From a virus: a stretch of DNA of 40,470 nucleotides. The DNA lies in IMG/VR virus record IMGVR_UViG_3300005613_000154, positions 1 to 40,470 of that record; one strand, given 5' to 3'. How positions within the stretch are numbered: the first letter of the stretch is position 1; the number at the start of each line of letters is the position of its first letter. Under the pieces are notes generated by a model. The model did not search any database. It was given only the letters and a program-made list of their open reading frames with translations, and was not told where the DNA came from. A program made the translations under genes and the position numbers. This document shows, piece by piece, positions 1-7,875 of the stretch.

Positions 1-2
1 AC

Positions 3-254
3 TGGAAAAACGGAATTACTCCCCGGAATCTTCTTATAAGAACTGGCGAGGAATATAAAGTATGGCGTAAAAAGGTTTTTGAGCGTGATAATTACACCTG
101 CCAATACCCAGGTTGTAATCGGAAAGGCGGTAAACTTCACGCACACCATATCAAACCATTCGCTGAGTTTCCCGAACTCAGATTTGTTATCTCTAATGGT
201 ATTACCCTCTGTGAGAAACACCACAGCAAAGTAGATAAGTTTTTCACACGCTAA
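3..254 (+). CDS. HNH homing-type endonuclease (5' end outside window)
   Basis: The frame is open from the window edge to TAA at 252-254, so the N-terminus is missing. The 83 visible residues hold a complete HNH core: CQYPGC, then the His pair in HAHHIKPF, an Asn in SNGITLC, and a closing CEKHH. This is the metal-dependent DNA-nicking fold of free-standing or intron-borne phage endonucleases. The upstream WKNGIT stretch resembles the tail of a NUMOD-type DNA-binding repeat. It is the only convincing plus-strand gene in the window and converges on the Gp36-like gene with 11 bases between the stops, which suggests an inserted selfish element. An intron cannot be judged because the other flank is absent. 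Confidence 0.85.
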   Translation, partial: WKNGITPRNLLIRTGEEYKVWRKKVFERDNYTCQYPGCNRKGGKLHAHHIKPFAEFPELRFVISNGITLCEKHHSKVDKFFTR

Positions 255-265
255 GCCTGCCATTT

Positions 266-1204
266 TTAGAATTCATCCTGTAACTGAAACATACGCTCAT
301 CGTCCGTATCGTCAGTTGTGTCGTCAGGATAATATGACAAGCCTCCACCTCTGCCAGTTTCGACCTGATCAGCGTCTTCGTCTTCGTCATACAAGATATA
401 AGTTCCATCCGCAAGCCCCTTTAGCCTCTGTCTGGCTAGCTTAATTCTACTTTCTGCTGACCTTGTTTTTTCAGTACTTCCGCTATATTGATCTAACCAG
501 ATAAAACCAACGGCCAAATCCCTGACAATATTCCTCAAAAATGAGGAATTTTTGGTCAACGGAAATGTATAACGGTTCCGTAGCGTTGCCCAGACTTCTC
601 CTTGAGCGTCCTGTCTATACTCATCAATATAACTGTCTTCGATGGAGTAGTTTTCTTTGAAACCAGCCGAATACCTAATTCTATACAAAGATATCAAGTC
701 GGTTGACAGGCCACCACCCGTGATCGACTTAGCATCTTCAATACTAGATTCAACTCCACCAGCAACGCTAAGATAGGTTGCCCGATAGATGTTGCTTTGA
801 GTTCCCTCGGAATCCTCAAAGAATGTCCCTTGTGGGTTGTCAACTTCGATTTCTTTTGGAGAACCCTCCGATGATAAGTGTTCCCACGTGCCAGCCACAG
901 TACTCCAGCGGTAGAATTTTCTTTTGTTATAAAGAAGCTGAAAAACTGGGTCGTCTTGGTAGTGTGGATAAGTTGTAGCAGTATCAACGGTAACCGTCCT
1001 GTTGGCCTCGCTTATATCTGAAACTTTTCTTAGCTCTGATGTTTCCTTGCCATATTGCCCGATACAAAGATATTTATTGCCTGCAAACTTTGATGCGTTT
1101 TTAACAGGAATTTCTGTTACACCGGCTGCGATGTCCGAACGTAATTCTGACCGTTCCGTGACAGCTACATCCGGCTCTAATACTGCGTTAAACTGCATTG
1201 CCAT
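266..1204 (-). CDS. Gp36-like (DUF1320-type) head-completion/connector protein with extra N-terminal domain
   Basis: The 312-residue product has a C-terminal part (about 170-270) resembling the Mu Gp36/DUF1320 family: a helical region with SYIDEYRQDAQGEVW, RYTFPL, SFLRNIVRDLA and a final helix ending in LADGTYIL. These proteins join the portal vertex to the tail. The N-terminal 160 residues are a separate beta-rich domain that I do not recognise, so the protein is longer than the usual ~140-residue family member. It ends in a very acidic tail (DDTTDDTDDE). The start has an excellent AAGGAGGTGAG site. It is the last head gene visible; the expected neighbours (tail terminator, tube, tape measure) lie beyond the left edge. 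Family assignment is from pattern recognition. Confidence 0.6.
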   Translation of the reverse strand: MAMQFNAVLEPDVAVTERSELRSDIAAGVTEIPVKNASKFAGNKYLCIGQYGKETSELRKVSDISEANRTVTVDTATTYPHYQDDPVFQLLYNKRKFYRWSTVAGTWEHLSSEGSPKEIEVDNPQGTFFEDSEGTQSNIYRATYLSVAGGVESSIEDAKSITGGGLSTDLISLYRIRYSAGFKENYSIEDSYIDEYRQDAQGEVWATLRNRYTFPLTKNSSFLRNIVRDLAVGFIWLDQYSGSTEKTRSAESRIKLARQRLKGLADGTYILYDEDEDADQVETGRGGGLSYYPDDTTDDTDDERMFQLQDEF

Positions 1205-1251
1205 ATTTTCTCACCTCCTTGCTGTCTGATAACTCAATCGTGTATACCATC

Positions 1252-4200
1252 TTAATGCATATACTTCTGCCTAAGGAATGTCATTTGGGCAATTCTCTCT
1301 GTAACAACCCTATCAGTTTCGACTTCCTCAGTAATAGTTTCACTTGTTGCCAAACCCTTGACAACATCTTTCGTCAAGTCTTCTGCCGCAGCAATACTGT
1401 CAGAAAGCGACAACTCAGTAAACAGTAATGAAGTATCTGAGGTTGAAACTGAGTCTGAAAGACCCCTATAAAACTCAACCGCCTTGGCTAACGATTCGCC
1501 AATGCTTAAACTGTCACTTAGTGGAAGCTCAAAAACCTTTACTGAGCTGTCGGCAATAGACAGAGCGTCTGAGAACAGCTTTGTTGCTGTCTTTACCAAA
1601 GACTCTGCCATACCAACTGCGTCTGAAAGCTCGACAGCAACAGCCTCCACTTCAGCGTCCGCAAAGGCAACAGCATCTGCTAAAGTTTTAACAACTGCCT
1701 TTTGGGTAATTGCTTCAGCAGTACTGACTGAGTCTTCCAGCCCAGGCTTTGTTACTTCCTCAGTTTCGGATTCTGAAATGCTCAAAACATCCGAAAGAGA
1801 GAGTGTTGTTTGGTTCGCCAAAGACTCGGCAACAGCCAAAGTATCAGCTACCAACTTAACAATTTCCCAAGCCAAGGCCTCAGCAAACGACACAGAATCG
1901 CCCAGGGAGCGTTCAAATTGCAAACCAGCTATAATTGTCTCATTAATTCCTAAAGCGTCTCCTAAAAGCAAGGAGAGAGCCGCAGCCTCGGAATCTACAA
2001 GAGAAACCGTGTCCGATAGAACCTTGACAATTTCCTTAGCTGTTATCTCCTCTGCTGGCCCAATCGTGTCAAACAAAGCCTTAACCTGCTTCTCCACCTC
2101 GCTTTCGGCAATTGACACAGCGTCGCTTAGAGGCTTCACAAAATCTTTGGCTATAGACTCGACCGCTGCTTGAGAGTCAGTTGGGGTCCGGTAAAACTCC
2201 CTTAGTGTTACCAGGCTTTCAGATAAGACAAGGGTGTCCGAACAGGTAACAGTCTTTCGAGCCGCCAGCTCCTCAGCAATAACCAAGCTATCAGATAAGG
2301 GAATAGAAATGTCTTTTTGTTTTGTTTCCGTGAGAGAGACAGAATCATCTAAAGACTTCGTTATTAGCTTAACTAGGCTTTCCGAAATCGAAAGGCTGTC
2401 TGTGAGGCTTGGAGTAGTTACCTCTGCCTCACTTTCAACAATAACAAGACTGTCAGAAAGTGAAAGCGTAGATTGATTAGCAAGGCTTTCTAAAATAGCC
2501 AGCGTGTCAGCCAATACTTTAGTCAGGCTTGTGGCAATCTCGGCAAAAGAATCACATAAATCGGTCAGTCCTTTACCAACTCCGCTTATTGAAATTGACT
2601 CTGAAATTGAAAGACTGTCTAGGAGCTCCCGATGGATACCAAAAAGAGTAACAGGACTTTCGGCTATGGATAGAGCATCGGTGAGTCCTTGCGTAATATC
2701 TAACCCATCAAGAATCGCTTCAATAACAATGCTGTCTGTTTTTATTAACTCAGAAGTCCACGCTTTTGATTCGGCGAAGCTAATGGAATCAGAAAGATTA
2801 GGCTGTGGCTCGACTGAAACTGCCTCTATGACACTAAGACTGTCGGACAGCGGAAGCGACAAGTCCGCACTTACCGCATCGCTAAAGGTAACGCTGTCTG
2901 ATAACGAAAGATAGAACTCGGCTGTGAGAGCCAAGCTTTCTGAAATACCGAGAGAGTCGCTTAATCCAAGCGTGGGAGCTTCAACTTCGCTGTCTGCGAT
3001 TGAAACGCTATCGGAGAGTGTCTTAACCGCCCTTTGTGCTAACGCCTCCGAGATTGATAGACTGTCCGAGAGAGCCTTTACCGCTTCTTCAATCTCAGAA
3101 TCCACAATCGCCAAGGTGTCTGCCAAGGCCCTGTAATATTCCTCTGTGCTCACCAAGCTCTCGGTTATGGTTTGACTGTCTGATAAACTAAAACCCGTCT
3201 CGTTGGCAAGCGATTCAGCAATTCCAAGACTGTCGCTCAAGGCCAAGACAACGCCCTTCGCCTTGGACTCAGCAATAGATTGACTGTCAGAAAGTGCTTT
3301 CCCAGCCGCCTCTGTTTCAGATTCCGATATCGACTGGGCATCAGACAAAACTTTGCCCGTCGTCTCAGCTTCGGATTCCGCAATGCTTAGTGAATCGGAT
3401 AGGCTTCTGTAGTATTCCTTCGTAGACGACAAGCTTTCTACTATTGCCTGGTTATCTGAAACACCAAGGCTAGTTTGGTTTGCTAAGCTCTCAGACAAAG
3501 CCAAGGACTCCGATAATACCTTAGTGAAATCAATAGCCAATCCCTCTGAAACTGACAAGCTGTCACTTAGAGGCCTCCCTGACCCCTTGGATTTCGATTC
3601 AGTAATACCCAAAGAATCCGATAATCCAGCTCCAGATTTTTTGGCAAGGCTTTCAGATATGCCTAAGCTATCAGTAGGCGTTTCCTCGTGAGAAGCACCC
3701 GAAACGGTAATTGAAAGATATGGTTCCTTCCCCGATTCATCAGCATCGTAATACCATCCGCCATACCGAATACTATCGGCAGGAGCAATATCGTCTAAAT
3801 CGTGATCGTTCCTGGCGGCAAAGTAACTATTCCCCGTTTTGGAGATATTGGCTATTCCATTTGCATCAAGAGCAAATGTTGCCCAATCCGTCCAATCTTG
3901 ACTTTCAGCCCAGGAGACTCCTCCAATCTGATTATAATCACCAGTGCCCAAAACATCGCCCTGGGTCCCATCAACGATGTGCGTTTCGTCTGTGCCTTCT
4001 CCCCGATGGCCCTGGGCATACATTAAAAGATCGGCATCGGTTATTGTGTCCCCGTCATCAATGCCTGAAGTGTCAAAGATCAAAAATCCTCGGAAAAGAG
4101 AATATAACCCGCCATCATCGTCTTGAGCTGTTGCTTGTATTTGAACGTGGTCTTCTACTCCTCCATCGGTGGCATCGTGGACAGTATCCCAGCCAGCCCC

Positions 4201-5130
4201 TGCGGTAATACCAACCCTCCCGCTTTCTGAACCGGCGGTGTAGTTGGTAGCGTCTGTCCTTATCGGGAAAACCGCTTCCTCTTTCAGCCACTGAACGGGG
4301 ATTTTTTTTCCAAAATAAAGCTGGTCGTGCCGCTTTCTGAAATAAAGATCAATCAGGAGGGAAGGAAGATCTGGGTCAGAGTCAACGCTACGAACATAAG
4401 CATCCCGAACAAATGATTTTTTATCCTCTGTCTCCTCAAAAACGATTGGTTTTTTGGTAGAAACGTCGGCAACCTTATTCCAAGTCTTGCCGTTGATTTT
4501 GTGTTTGATCGGCCCTGTTGGTTTCCACTCAAACCCGATTTCCAAAAATTCGGCATTGGCTGGGATCGGCCCCAAGGCCGCGAGGCTATCAATCACAAGC
4601 TCTTTCCGCATCACTCGGTTAAGAAGGGTGACCTCGAGATGAATCCCCGGACCATAGGCGTCCTTGTAACGAATCCTGTTCCCGTCTCCGACTATTATCC
4701 CTTCAACATCCTTAACCCCATCAATAATAATCGTTTGTTGATTCTGCTTGTTGTTCCAACGCAGTCCCATCGGCATATAACCGATAGCGTGATTGTGGCA
4801 CTTGAAGGTAATTGGCTTGGAGTGTTTTATCTTTTGGGAGATTTCCGCTTGGTACGGAGCCTTCTCCATCTTGAAAGCCCCATTCGTTTTAGGAACAAGG
4901 GTGGTGTCGATTTCTTGCCAATCTGCACTCCTAACTTTTTTCCAATCTTTTTGCCACTTAGGTTTTGGGAGGTAGTGAATAGGACCAGAGTGAACCCTGA
5001 TGGTTGTACCACCATTTCTTAAATCCTTGAAGTGTTTTGTGTTCCAAGAACGCTTGGAGACAATTTCCTGAAACTGGGGGCTTTTTTTAAGATCCCGCCA
5101 ATGAAGTCCAGCAGCGGCCTTTTTATCCAT
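1252..5130 (-). CDS. Giant Ser/Asp-repeat virion protein (putative head fibre or receptor-binding protein)
   Basis: The product is 1292 residues. Residues 1-450 form a non-repetitive domain with Trp-rich beta strands and a stretch (about 295-445) resembling DNRLRE-type surface modules (AVFPIRTDATNYTAG, RGFLIFDTSGI). Residues about 450-1270 are some 42 copies of an 18-20 residue repeat with consensus LSDSLSIxESxA plus a variable linker; longer copies end in EYYR or EFYR. The Leu/Ile spacing with regular Ser/Asp suggests a solenoid or extended stalk (inference). The C-terminus is a short capping segment. The gene sits between the capsid genes and the head-completion gene, which is odd for a tail fibre. 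The same repeat occurs in three other virion genes here. The start is preceded by AAGGAAAAAATTT. Confidence 0.75.
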   Translation of the reverse strand: MDKKAAAGLHWRDLKKSPQFQEIVSKRSWNTKHFKDLRNGGTTIRVHSGPIHYLPKPKWQKDWKKVRSADWQEIDTTLVPKTNGAFKMEKAPYQAEISQKIKHSKPITFKCHNHAIGYMPMGLRWNNKQNQQTIIIDGVKDVEGIIVGDGNRIRYKDAYGPGIHLEVTLLNRVMRKELVIDSLAALGPIPANAEFLEIGFEWKPTGPIKHKINGKTWNKVADVSTKKPIVFEETEDKKSFVRDAYVRSVDSDPDLPSLLIDLYFRKRHDQLYFGKKIPVQWLKEEAVFPIRTDATNYTAGSESGRVGITAGAGWDTVHDATDGGVEDHVQIQATAQDDDGGLYSLFRGFLIFDTSGIDDGDTITDADLLMYAQGHRGEGTDETHIVDGTQGDVLGTGDYNQIGGVSWAESQDWTDWATFALDANGIANISKTGNSYFAARNDHDLDDIAPADSIRYGGWYYDADESGKEPYLSITVSGASHEETPTDSLGISESLAKKSGAGLSDSLGITESKSKGSGRPLSDSLSVSEGLAIDFTKVLSESLALSESLANQTSLGVSDNQAIVESLSSTKEYYRSLSDSLSIAESEAETTGKVLSDAQSISESETEAAGKALSDSQSIAESKAKGVVLALSDSLGIAESLANETGFSLSDSQTITESLVSTEEYYRALADTLAIVDSEIEEAVKALSDSLSISEALAQRAVKTLSDSVSIADSEVEAPTLGLSDSLGISESLALTAEFYLSLSDSVTFSDAVSADLSLPLSDSLSVIEAVSVEPQPNLSDSISFAESKAWTSELIKTDSIVIEAILDGLDITQGLTDALSIAESPVTLFGIHRELLDSLSISESISISGVGKGLTDLCDSFAEIATSLTKVLADTLAILESLANQSTLSLSDSLVIVESEAEVTTPSLTDSLSISESLVKLITKSLDDSVSLTETKQKDISIPLSDSLVIAEELAARKTVTCSDTLVLSESLVTLREFYRTPTDSQAAVESIAKDFVKPLSDAVSIAESEVEKQVKALFDTIGPAEEITAKEIVKVLSDTVSLVDSEAAALSLLLGDALGINETIIAGLQFERSLGDSVSFAEALAWEIVKLVADTLAVAESLANQTTLSLSDVLSISESETEEVTKPGLEDSVSTAEAITQKAVVKTLADAVAFADAEVEAVAVELSDAVGMAESLVKTATKLFSDALSIADSSVKVFELPLSDSLSIGESLAKAVEFYRGLSDSVSTSDTSLLFTELSLSDSIAAAEDLTKDVVKGLATSETITEEVETDRVVTERIAQMTFLRQKYMH

Positions 5131-5192
5131 AAATTTTTTCCTTAAGCTTCTCCCTTAAATTTTTTCCTTTAATTTTTTAGTCTGGCTCTTGG

Positions 5193-5798
5193 TCAAGCTT
5201 CTGACACCAGCCAAATCGACATAAAAGTGTATTGGGGACCTCTTTCGATATCAACAGTATTGCCCCCAGAATTAGACTGAGCCATCAGTTGTATGAAATC
5301 ATCTTCTTCAAAATAGACAAGGGAACCACCGCCCACACCCAAAACATTGTGGCTTCCTCCCTCTGTCGTCGAGGCGTGTCCATCAAATATCAGGGTGTCG
5401 GGGTGATTTTTTCCTTCTGCCACAAGATTCCAAACAATCCCTGATCGGTATCTTTTGTCGATAACGAGATATTGAAAAGCAACATTTATATTAACCTGGT
5501 AATACCCTGTCACGGGTACAAGAAATCCGTGGGTGGTCGTATTAAAGTGACTACCAATATTAAAGTCTGTGTTGTCCAACTCAACTACCGTCCAGGTATT
5601 GTGGACAAGATTCTCTTGGGCAACGGAAAGACCAGCCTTGGCTCCCACAGCTAGATTCGGAGCAATTAAATCTTTTATACTTTGAAGGGTTGTTTTTTTG
5701 GTTACTGGAGACCCTGAAGGATCATCAATAATAGCCAGCAAATCTTCAAGGGCAGGGGTTGCAAGTTCCACCAACTCCGTAATTTTCTTATCAGCCAC
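5193..5798 (-). CDS. Virion fibre protein with C1q/TNF-like C-terminal domain
   Basis: The 201-residue product starts with GTG after AAAGGAGAAAAGTT. Residues 1-45 (KKITELVELATPALEDLL, then TTLQSIKDL) are the short N-terminal module typical of phage fibre proteins. Residues about 70-200 look like a C1q-type jelly roll: HNTWTVVELDNTDF, then GFLVPVTGYYQVNINVAFQ, GVGGGSLVYFEEDDFIQL and a closing YTFMSIWLV. Such trimeric domains act as receptor-binding or capping heads of fibres. The gene follows the structured RNA leader at 5828-6002 and is followed by the giant repeat protein, so the two may form one appendage (inference). Confidence 0.7.
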   Translation of the reverse strand: MADKKITELVELATPALEDLLAIIDDPSGSPVTKKTTLQSIKDLIAPNLAVGAKAGLSVAQENLVHNTWTVVELDNTDFNIGSHFNTTTHGFLVPVTGYYQVNINVAFQYLVIDKRYRSGIVWNLVAEGKNHPDTLIFDGHASTTEGGSHNVLGVGGGSLVYFEEDDFIQLMAQSNSGGNTVDIERGPQYTFMSIWLVSEA

Positions 5799-5827
5799 AA
5801 CTTTTCTCCTTTAACTTCCTGTTAACA

Positions 5828-6002
5828 CCCTGAATGCCGGAGTAGAAGTAAACTCTTACCTAGGATAAACTTCTACAAGGCTGGAAGCAGTAGTTTGGAA
5901 AGCTCTGTTTATTGCCAGCCAACCCGCCTTTCCTCTGCCGAGGTGCGAAGCGGTGCCTTACCGCCCTGCATAGGCGGTTCTTCAGCCATCCAGCATTCAA
6001 GG
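5828..6002 (-). ncRNA. Putative structured RNA or riboswitch-like leader, multi-hairpin with 14-bp closing stem
   Basis: Read on the minus strand, CCTTGAATGCTGGA (6002-5989) pairs fully with TCCGGCATTCAGGG (5841-5828): 12 Watson-Crick pairs and 2 G-U pairs. Four hairpins fit inside: ACCGCC/GGCGGT with a 7-base loop; CCGCT/GGCGG enclosing CCTC/GAGG; GGCTGG/CCAGCC; and GTAGAAGT/ACTTCTAC next to the closing arm. A promoter at 6016-6044 would start transcription about 6 bases before the closing stem. Downstream there is no terminator, only the ribosome binding site of the fibre gene, so this could be a regulatory leader or an independently acting RNA processed from it. It matches no RNA family that I can name. 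Confidence 0.6.
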
Positions 6003-6015
6003 TGCTACACTTTAA

Positions 6016-6044
6016 GCTATACTTTATTCTTTCGCTTTTGTCAA
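6016..6044 (-). promoter_or_regulatory. Sigma70-type promoter for the structured RNA/fibre genes
   Basis: On the minus strand TTGACA (6044-6039), a 17-base spacer and TATAGC (6021-6016). It overlaps the last codons of the upstream glycosyltransferase gene. Predicted start is near 6009, just before the structured RNA. Confidence 0.6.
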
Positions 6045-6689
6045 TCCTTGCTTGACTCCTTCATCAAAGGTTTTCTTCAATGCCTGAACGATTGTCATTA
6101 ATGGAACTTGTTTGACGTGGTCAACCAAAACGTCCCAGTTGGCATAAACCTTAAAACCCTTTGCCTTGGCTCTTTCGCAGAAATAGTAATCGTGGCCAAC
6201 TTCTCGCGTCCCATCTGGTCTGATTTTATCTTTAAATGGAGCTTCCAAAGCTTCTAAGACTTCCCTTTTAATCATCATACAACCAGCCCCAAGCCCGTCA
6301 ACCTCGACAACCCCTTTTCTTTTGTCTCCCGGAATTGTTTTATAGTGTCCGTCTTTTTGTTTCTCCATAGCCAACCATTCAAAATGGTCAATTCTCCACA
6401 TAGGATAAACCCCACCCACAATATCTAAGTCAAGCTCAACCATTGGCAGAGGGTTATCAAACGGAACATTATCAGAATCAACGAACAAAAGATGAGTGTG
6501 TTTTGTCCTTTCAACGAAATATTTACAGACTGCGTTTCTATTGGAATAAGTAGGGTTGATGCTAGAAAAGTAAAGTTCGGCCTGATATTTACTCTCATAA
6601 ATCCAGCGTGAATACTTGGCCTCTAGCCCCGTGACGATCTCGCCCGTATGAGTGATAGCAACCAGAATACTCGGTTTTTGTTTGTCCAT
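6024..6689 (-). CDS. GT-A fold glycosyltransferase inside the virion gene block
   Basis: The 221-residue product has the hallmarks of GT-A (GT2-like) transferases: an N-terminal strand ILVAIT, a DSD metal/nucleotide-sugar motif at residues 71-73 (LLFVDSDNVPF), VDGLGAGCMMIKREV in the acceptor region, and GHDYYFCERAKAKGF. The same landmarks recur in the N-terminal half of the protein encoded at 22202-23584, so the two are probably paralogues. It lies among structural genes, between Ser-rich repeat proteins, rather than in the accessory block. A role in glycosylating a virion protein is plausible from context but not shown; substrate and acceptor are unknown. Confidence 0.75.
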   Translation of the reverse strand: MDKQKPSILVAITHTGEIVTGLEAKYSRWIYESKYQAELYFSSINPTYSNRNAVCKYFVERTKHTHLLFVDSDNVPFDNPLPMVELDLDIVGGVYPMWRIDHFEWLAMEKQKDGHYKTIPGDKRKGVVEVDGLGAGCMMIKREVLEALEAPFKDKIRPDGTREVGHDYYFCERAKAKGFKVYANWDVLVDHVKQVPLMTIVQALKKTFDEGVKQGLTKAKE

Positions 6690-6778
6690 AATAACTCTTT
6701 CCCTCCCTCCCCCACCAACGACTAAAATACAATCGTTTTTAAAGTTATCACATCGGCCTTAGCTTCTTACTTGATGCT

Positions 6779-7237
6779 TTATCCGAAAGTTACTGTCCAA
6801 GTAATCTGCAACGTGTCGGAAGCACCTTTGTTGATGACAGAGAACGTTTGTGCACAAAGCATCGTTCCCGAGTCGGCTGTGTGGCTGTTAAAGATTCCAG
6901 CCTCGGTGATAGCACCCGTTCCATCACCGGCAGCCCAGTCACCAACGTAGACCACTTTGTTGTCATCGGCACCAGCACCTTGAGTGAACGAGGTTAGGGT
7001 GTTTCTGTCCAACTCGCCACCCAACTGGGTATCACCCGCAGTCAGAGTAGTGGTAACGGTACCAATCGACATATCGGACATTGCGGATTCGTCCGGGGAC
7101 GATTCCATCTGGTCGGCAACGTGAGCATCTCCAACGTCAGTAAAGACGTTATCAAATTCACGAAGCTCCTTGATTAAACCATCCTCGCCACGAAGCAAGG
7201 CACGTCCGTGTCCTACGATATTCAATCCTGCTTTCAT
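6779..7237 (-). CDS. Phage structural protein, function unassigned
   Basis: The 152-residue protein has the look of a family common in phage structural blocks: NVFTDVGDAHVADQM, SDMSIGT, a variable middle, then GAITEAGIFNS, MLCAQTFSVINKG and a closing TLQITWTVTF. The second half reads as a beta-sandwich. It starts after AAAGGAGGTGAAAAACA. Position between the repeat protein/HeH genes and the glycosyltransferase supports a virion role. I cannot tell whether it belongs to head or appendage. Confidence 0.6.
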   Translation of the reverse strand: MKAGLNIVGHGRALLRGEDGLIKELREFDNVFTDVGDAHVADQMESSPDESAMSDMSIGTVTTTLTAGDTQLGGELDRNTLTSFTQGAGADDNKVVYVGDWAAGDGTGAITEAGIFNSHTADSGTMLCAQTFSVINKGASDTLQITWTVTFG

Positions 7238-7272
7238 TGTTTTTCACCTCCTTTCTGTCTTGGATTTTAAAC

Positions 7273-7470
7273 TTAGGGGTTCGCTCTAATTTGGGGTTTA
7301 TCTTTGACTTGCTCTACACCAAACCCGGCATCGGCCAAGTCCTTTTGGGTTATTCCCTGTTTTTGAAGTTCTTTAAAGTTATTATCCCTGACAACTGCTT
7401 TCCCGTCAAGAGAGATAATATCCAACTCCGCTTTCTTACCAGAAATGGTTTTGGTTAATTTGATACTCAC
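7273..7470 (-). CDS. Small hypothetical virion-block protein
   Basis: A 65-residue protein starting with GTG that overlaps the TGA of the preceding gene (GAGTGAG), so translation is probably coupled. The sequence starts IKLTKTISGKKAELDIISLDG and has a helical middle (FKELQKQGITQKDLADAG). No family is recognised. Its place between the HeH-domain gene and a structural gene makes a minor morphogenesis or virion role likely. Confidence 0.5.
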   Translation of the reverse strand: MSIKLTKTISGKKAELDIISLDGKAVVRDNNFKELQKQGITQKDLADAGFGVEQVKDKPQIRANP

Positions 7471-7859
7471 TCCTCCTCACCTCCTTCGTCTTGACTGTTC
7501 AATAGTTCCAAGATTTCAGCTTTAGTAGCCTTCTCTGGAACTTCAATCTTTTTTACCTCAGCTGCCTCTACCAACTCTTTCCGTGTCCACTCCATTGATG
7601 GTGCAGGAGCTTCCACTTCCGCTTCCTCCTCCGGTTTTTCTTCTGCCTTCGCTTCTTCAGCCTTTTTTGCTTTCTCGGCTGCCTCTTTCGCAGCCTTCTT
7701 TTCTGCCTTCTTTCCTGCCGGAGTTGGCTCTTTAACTTCCTCCACAGCACCTGAGGTAATCAGCTGGTTTGCCTCAACTTCGGGAAGGTTCAACGTTTCC
7801 CCAACCTTGAATTCTCCATTATTAGCACGAACGGTTCCAAGTATAACTTTAACTTTCAC
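7467..7859 (-). CDS. HeH/LEM-like domain protein with Lys/Glu-rich linker
   Basis: The 130-residue product has three parts. Residues 1-42 are a small beta module ending in LPEVEANQLITSGAVE, often seen in short phage head/neck proteins. Residues about 45-85 are a Lys/Ala/Glu-rich helical linker. Residues about 88-125 (WTRKELVEAAEVKKIEV, TKAEILELLNSQ) match the helix-extended-helix fold seen in small phage proteins and related to SAP/Rho-N modules that bind nucleic acid. It probably serves in head morphogenesis or at the neck. Start after GGAGGTGAGACAAG. Confidence 0.55.
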   Translation of the reverse strand: MKVKVILGTVRANNGEFKVGETLNLPEVEANQLITSGAVEEVKEPTPAGKKAEKKAAKEAAEKAKKAEEAKAEEKPEEEAEVEAPAPSMEWTRKELVEAAEVKKIEVPEKATKAEILELLNSQDEGGEEE

Positions 7860-7875
7860 CTTGTCTCACCTCCTT

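Noticed and set aside
1484-3136. Long plus-strand open frames opposite the Ser/Asp repeats
   Set aside because: They arise because the repeat codons read without stops in the antisense frame. Their Ser/Ala/Thr-rich products show no independent pattern and lack ribosome binding sites.
3711-5022. Plus-strand open frames opposite the N-terminal domain of the giant repeat protein
   Set aside because: Biased composition, no ribosome binding sites, and they run against a clear minus-strand gene.
5895-6101. Plus-strand 68-codon open frame across the structured RNA
   Set aside because: No ribosome binding site, and the sequence is better explained by the pairing of hairpin arms.
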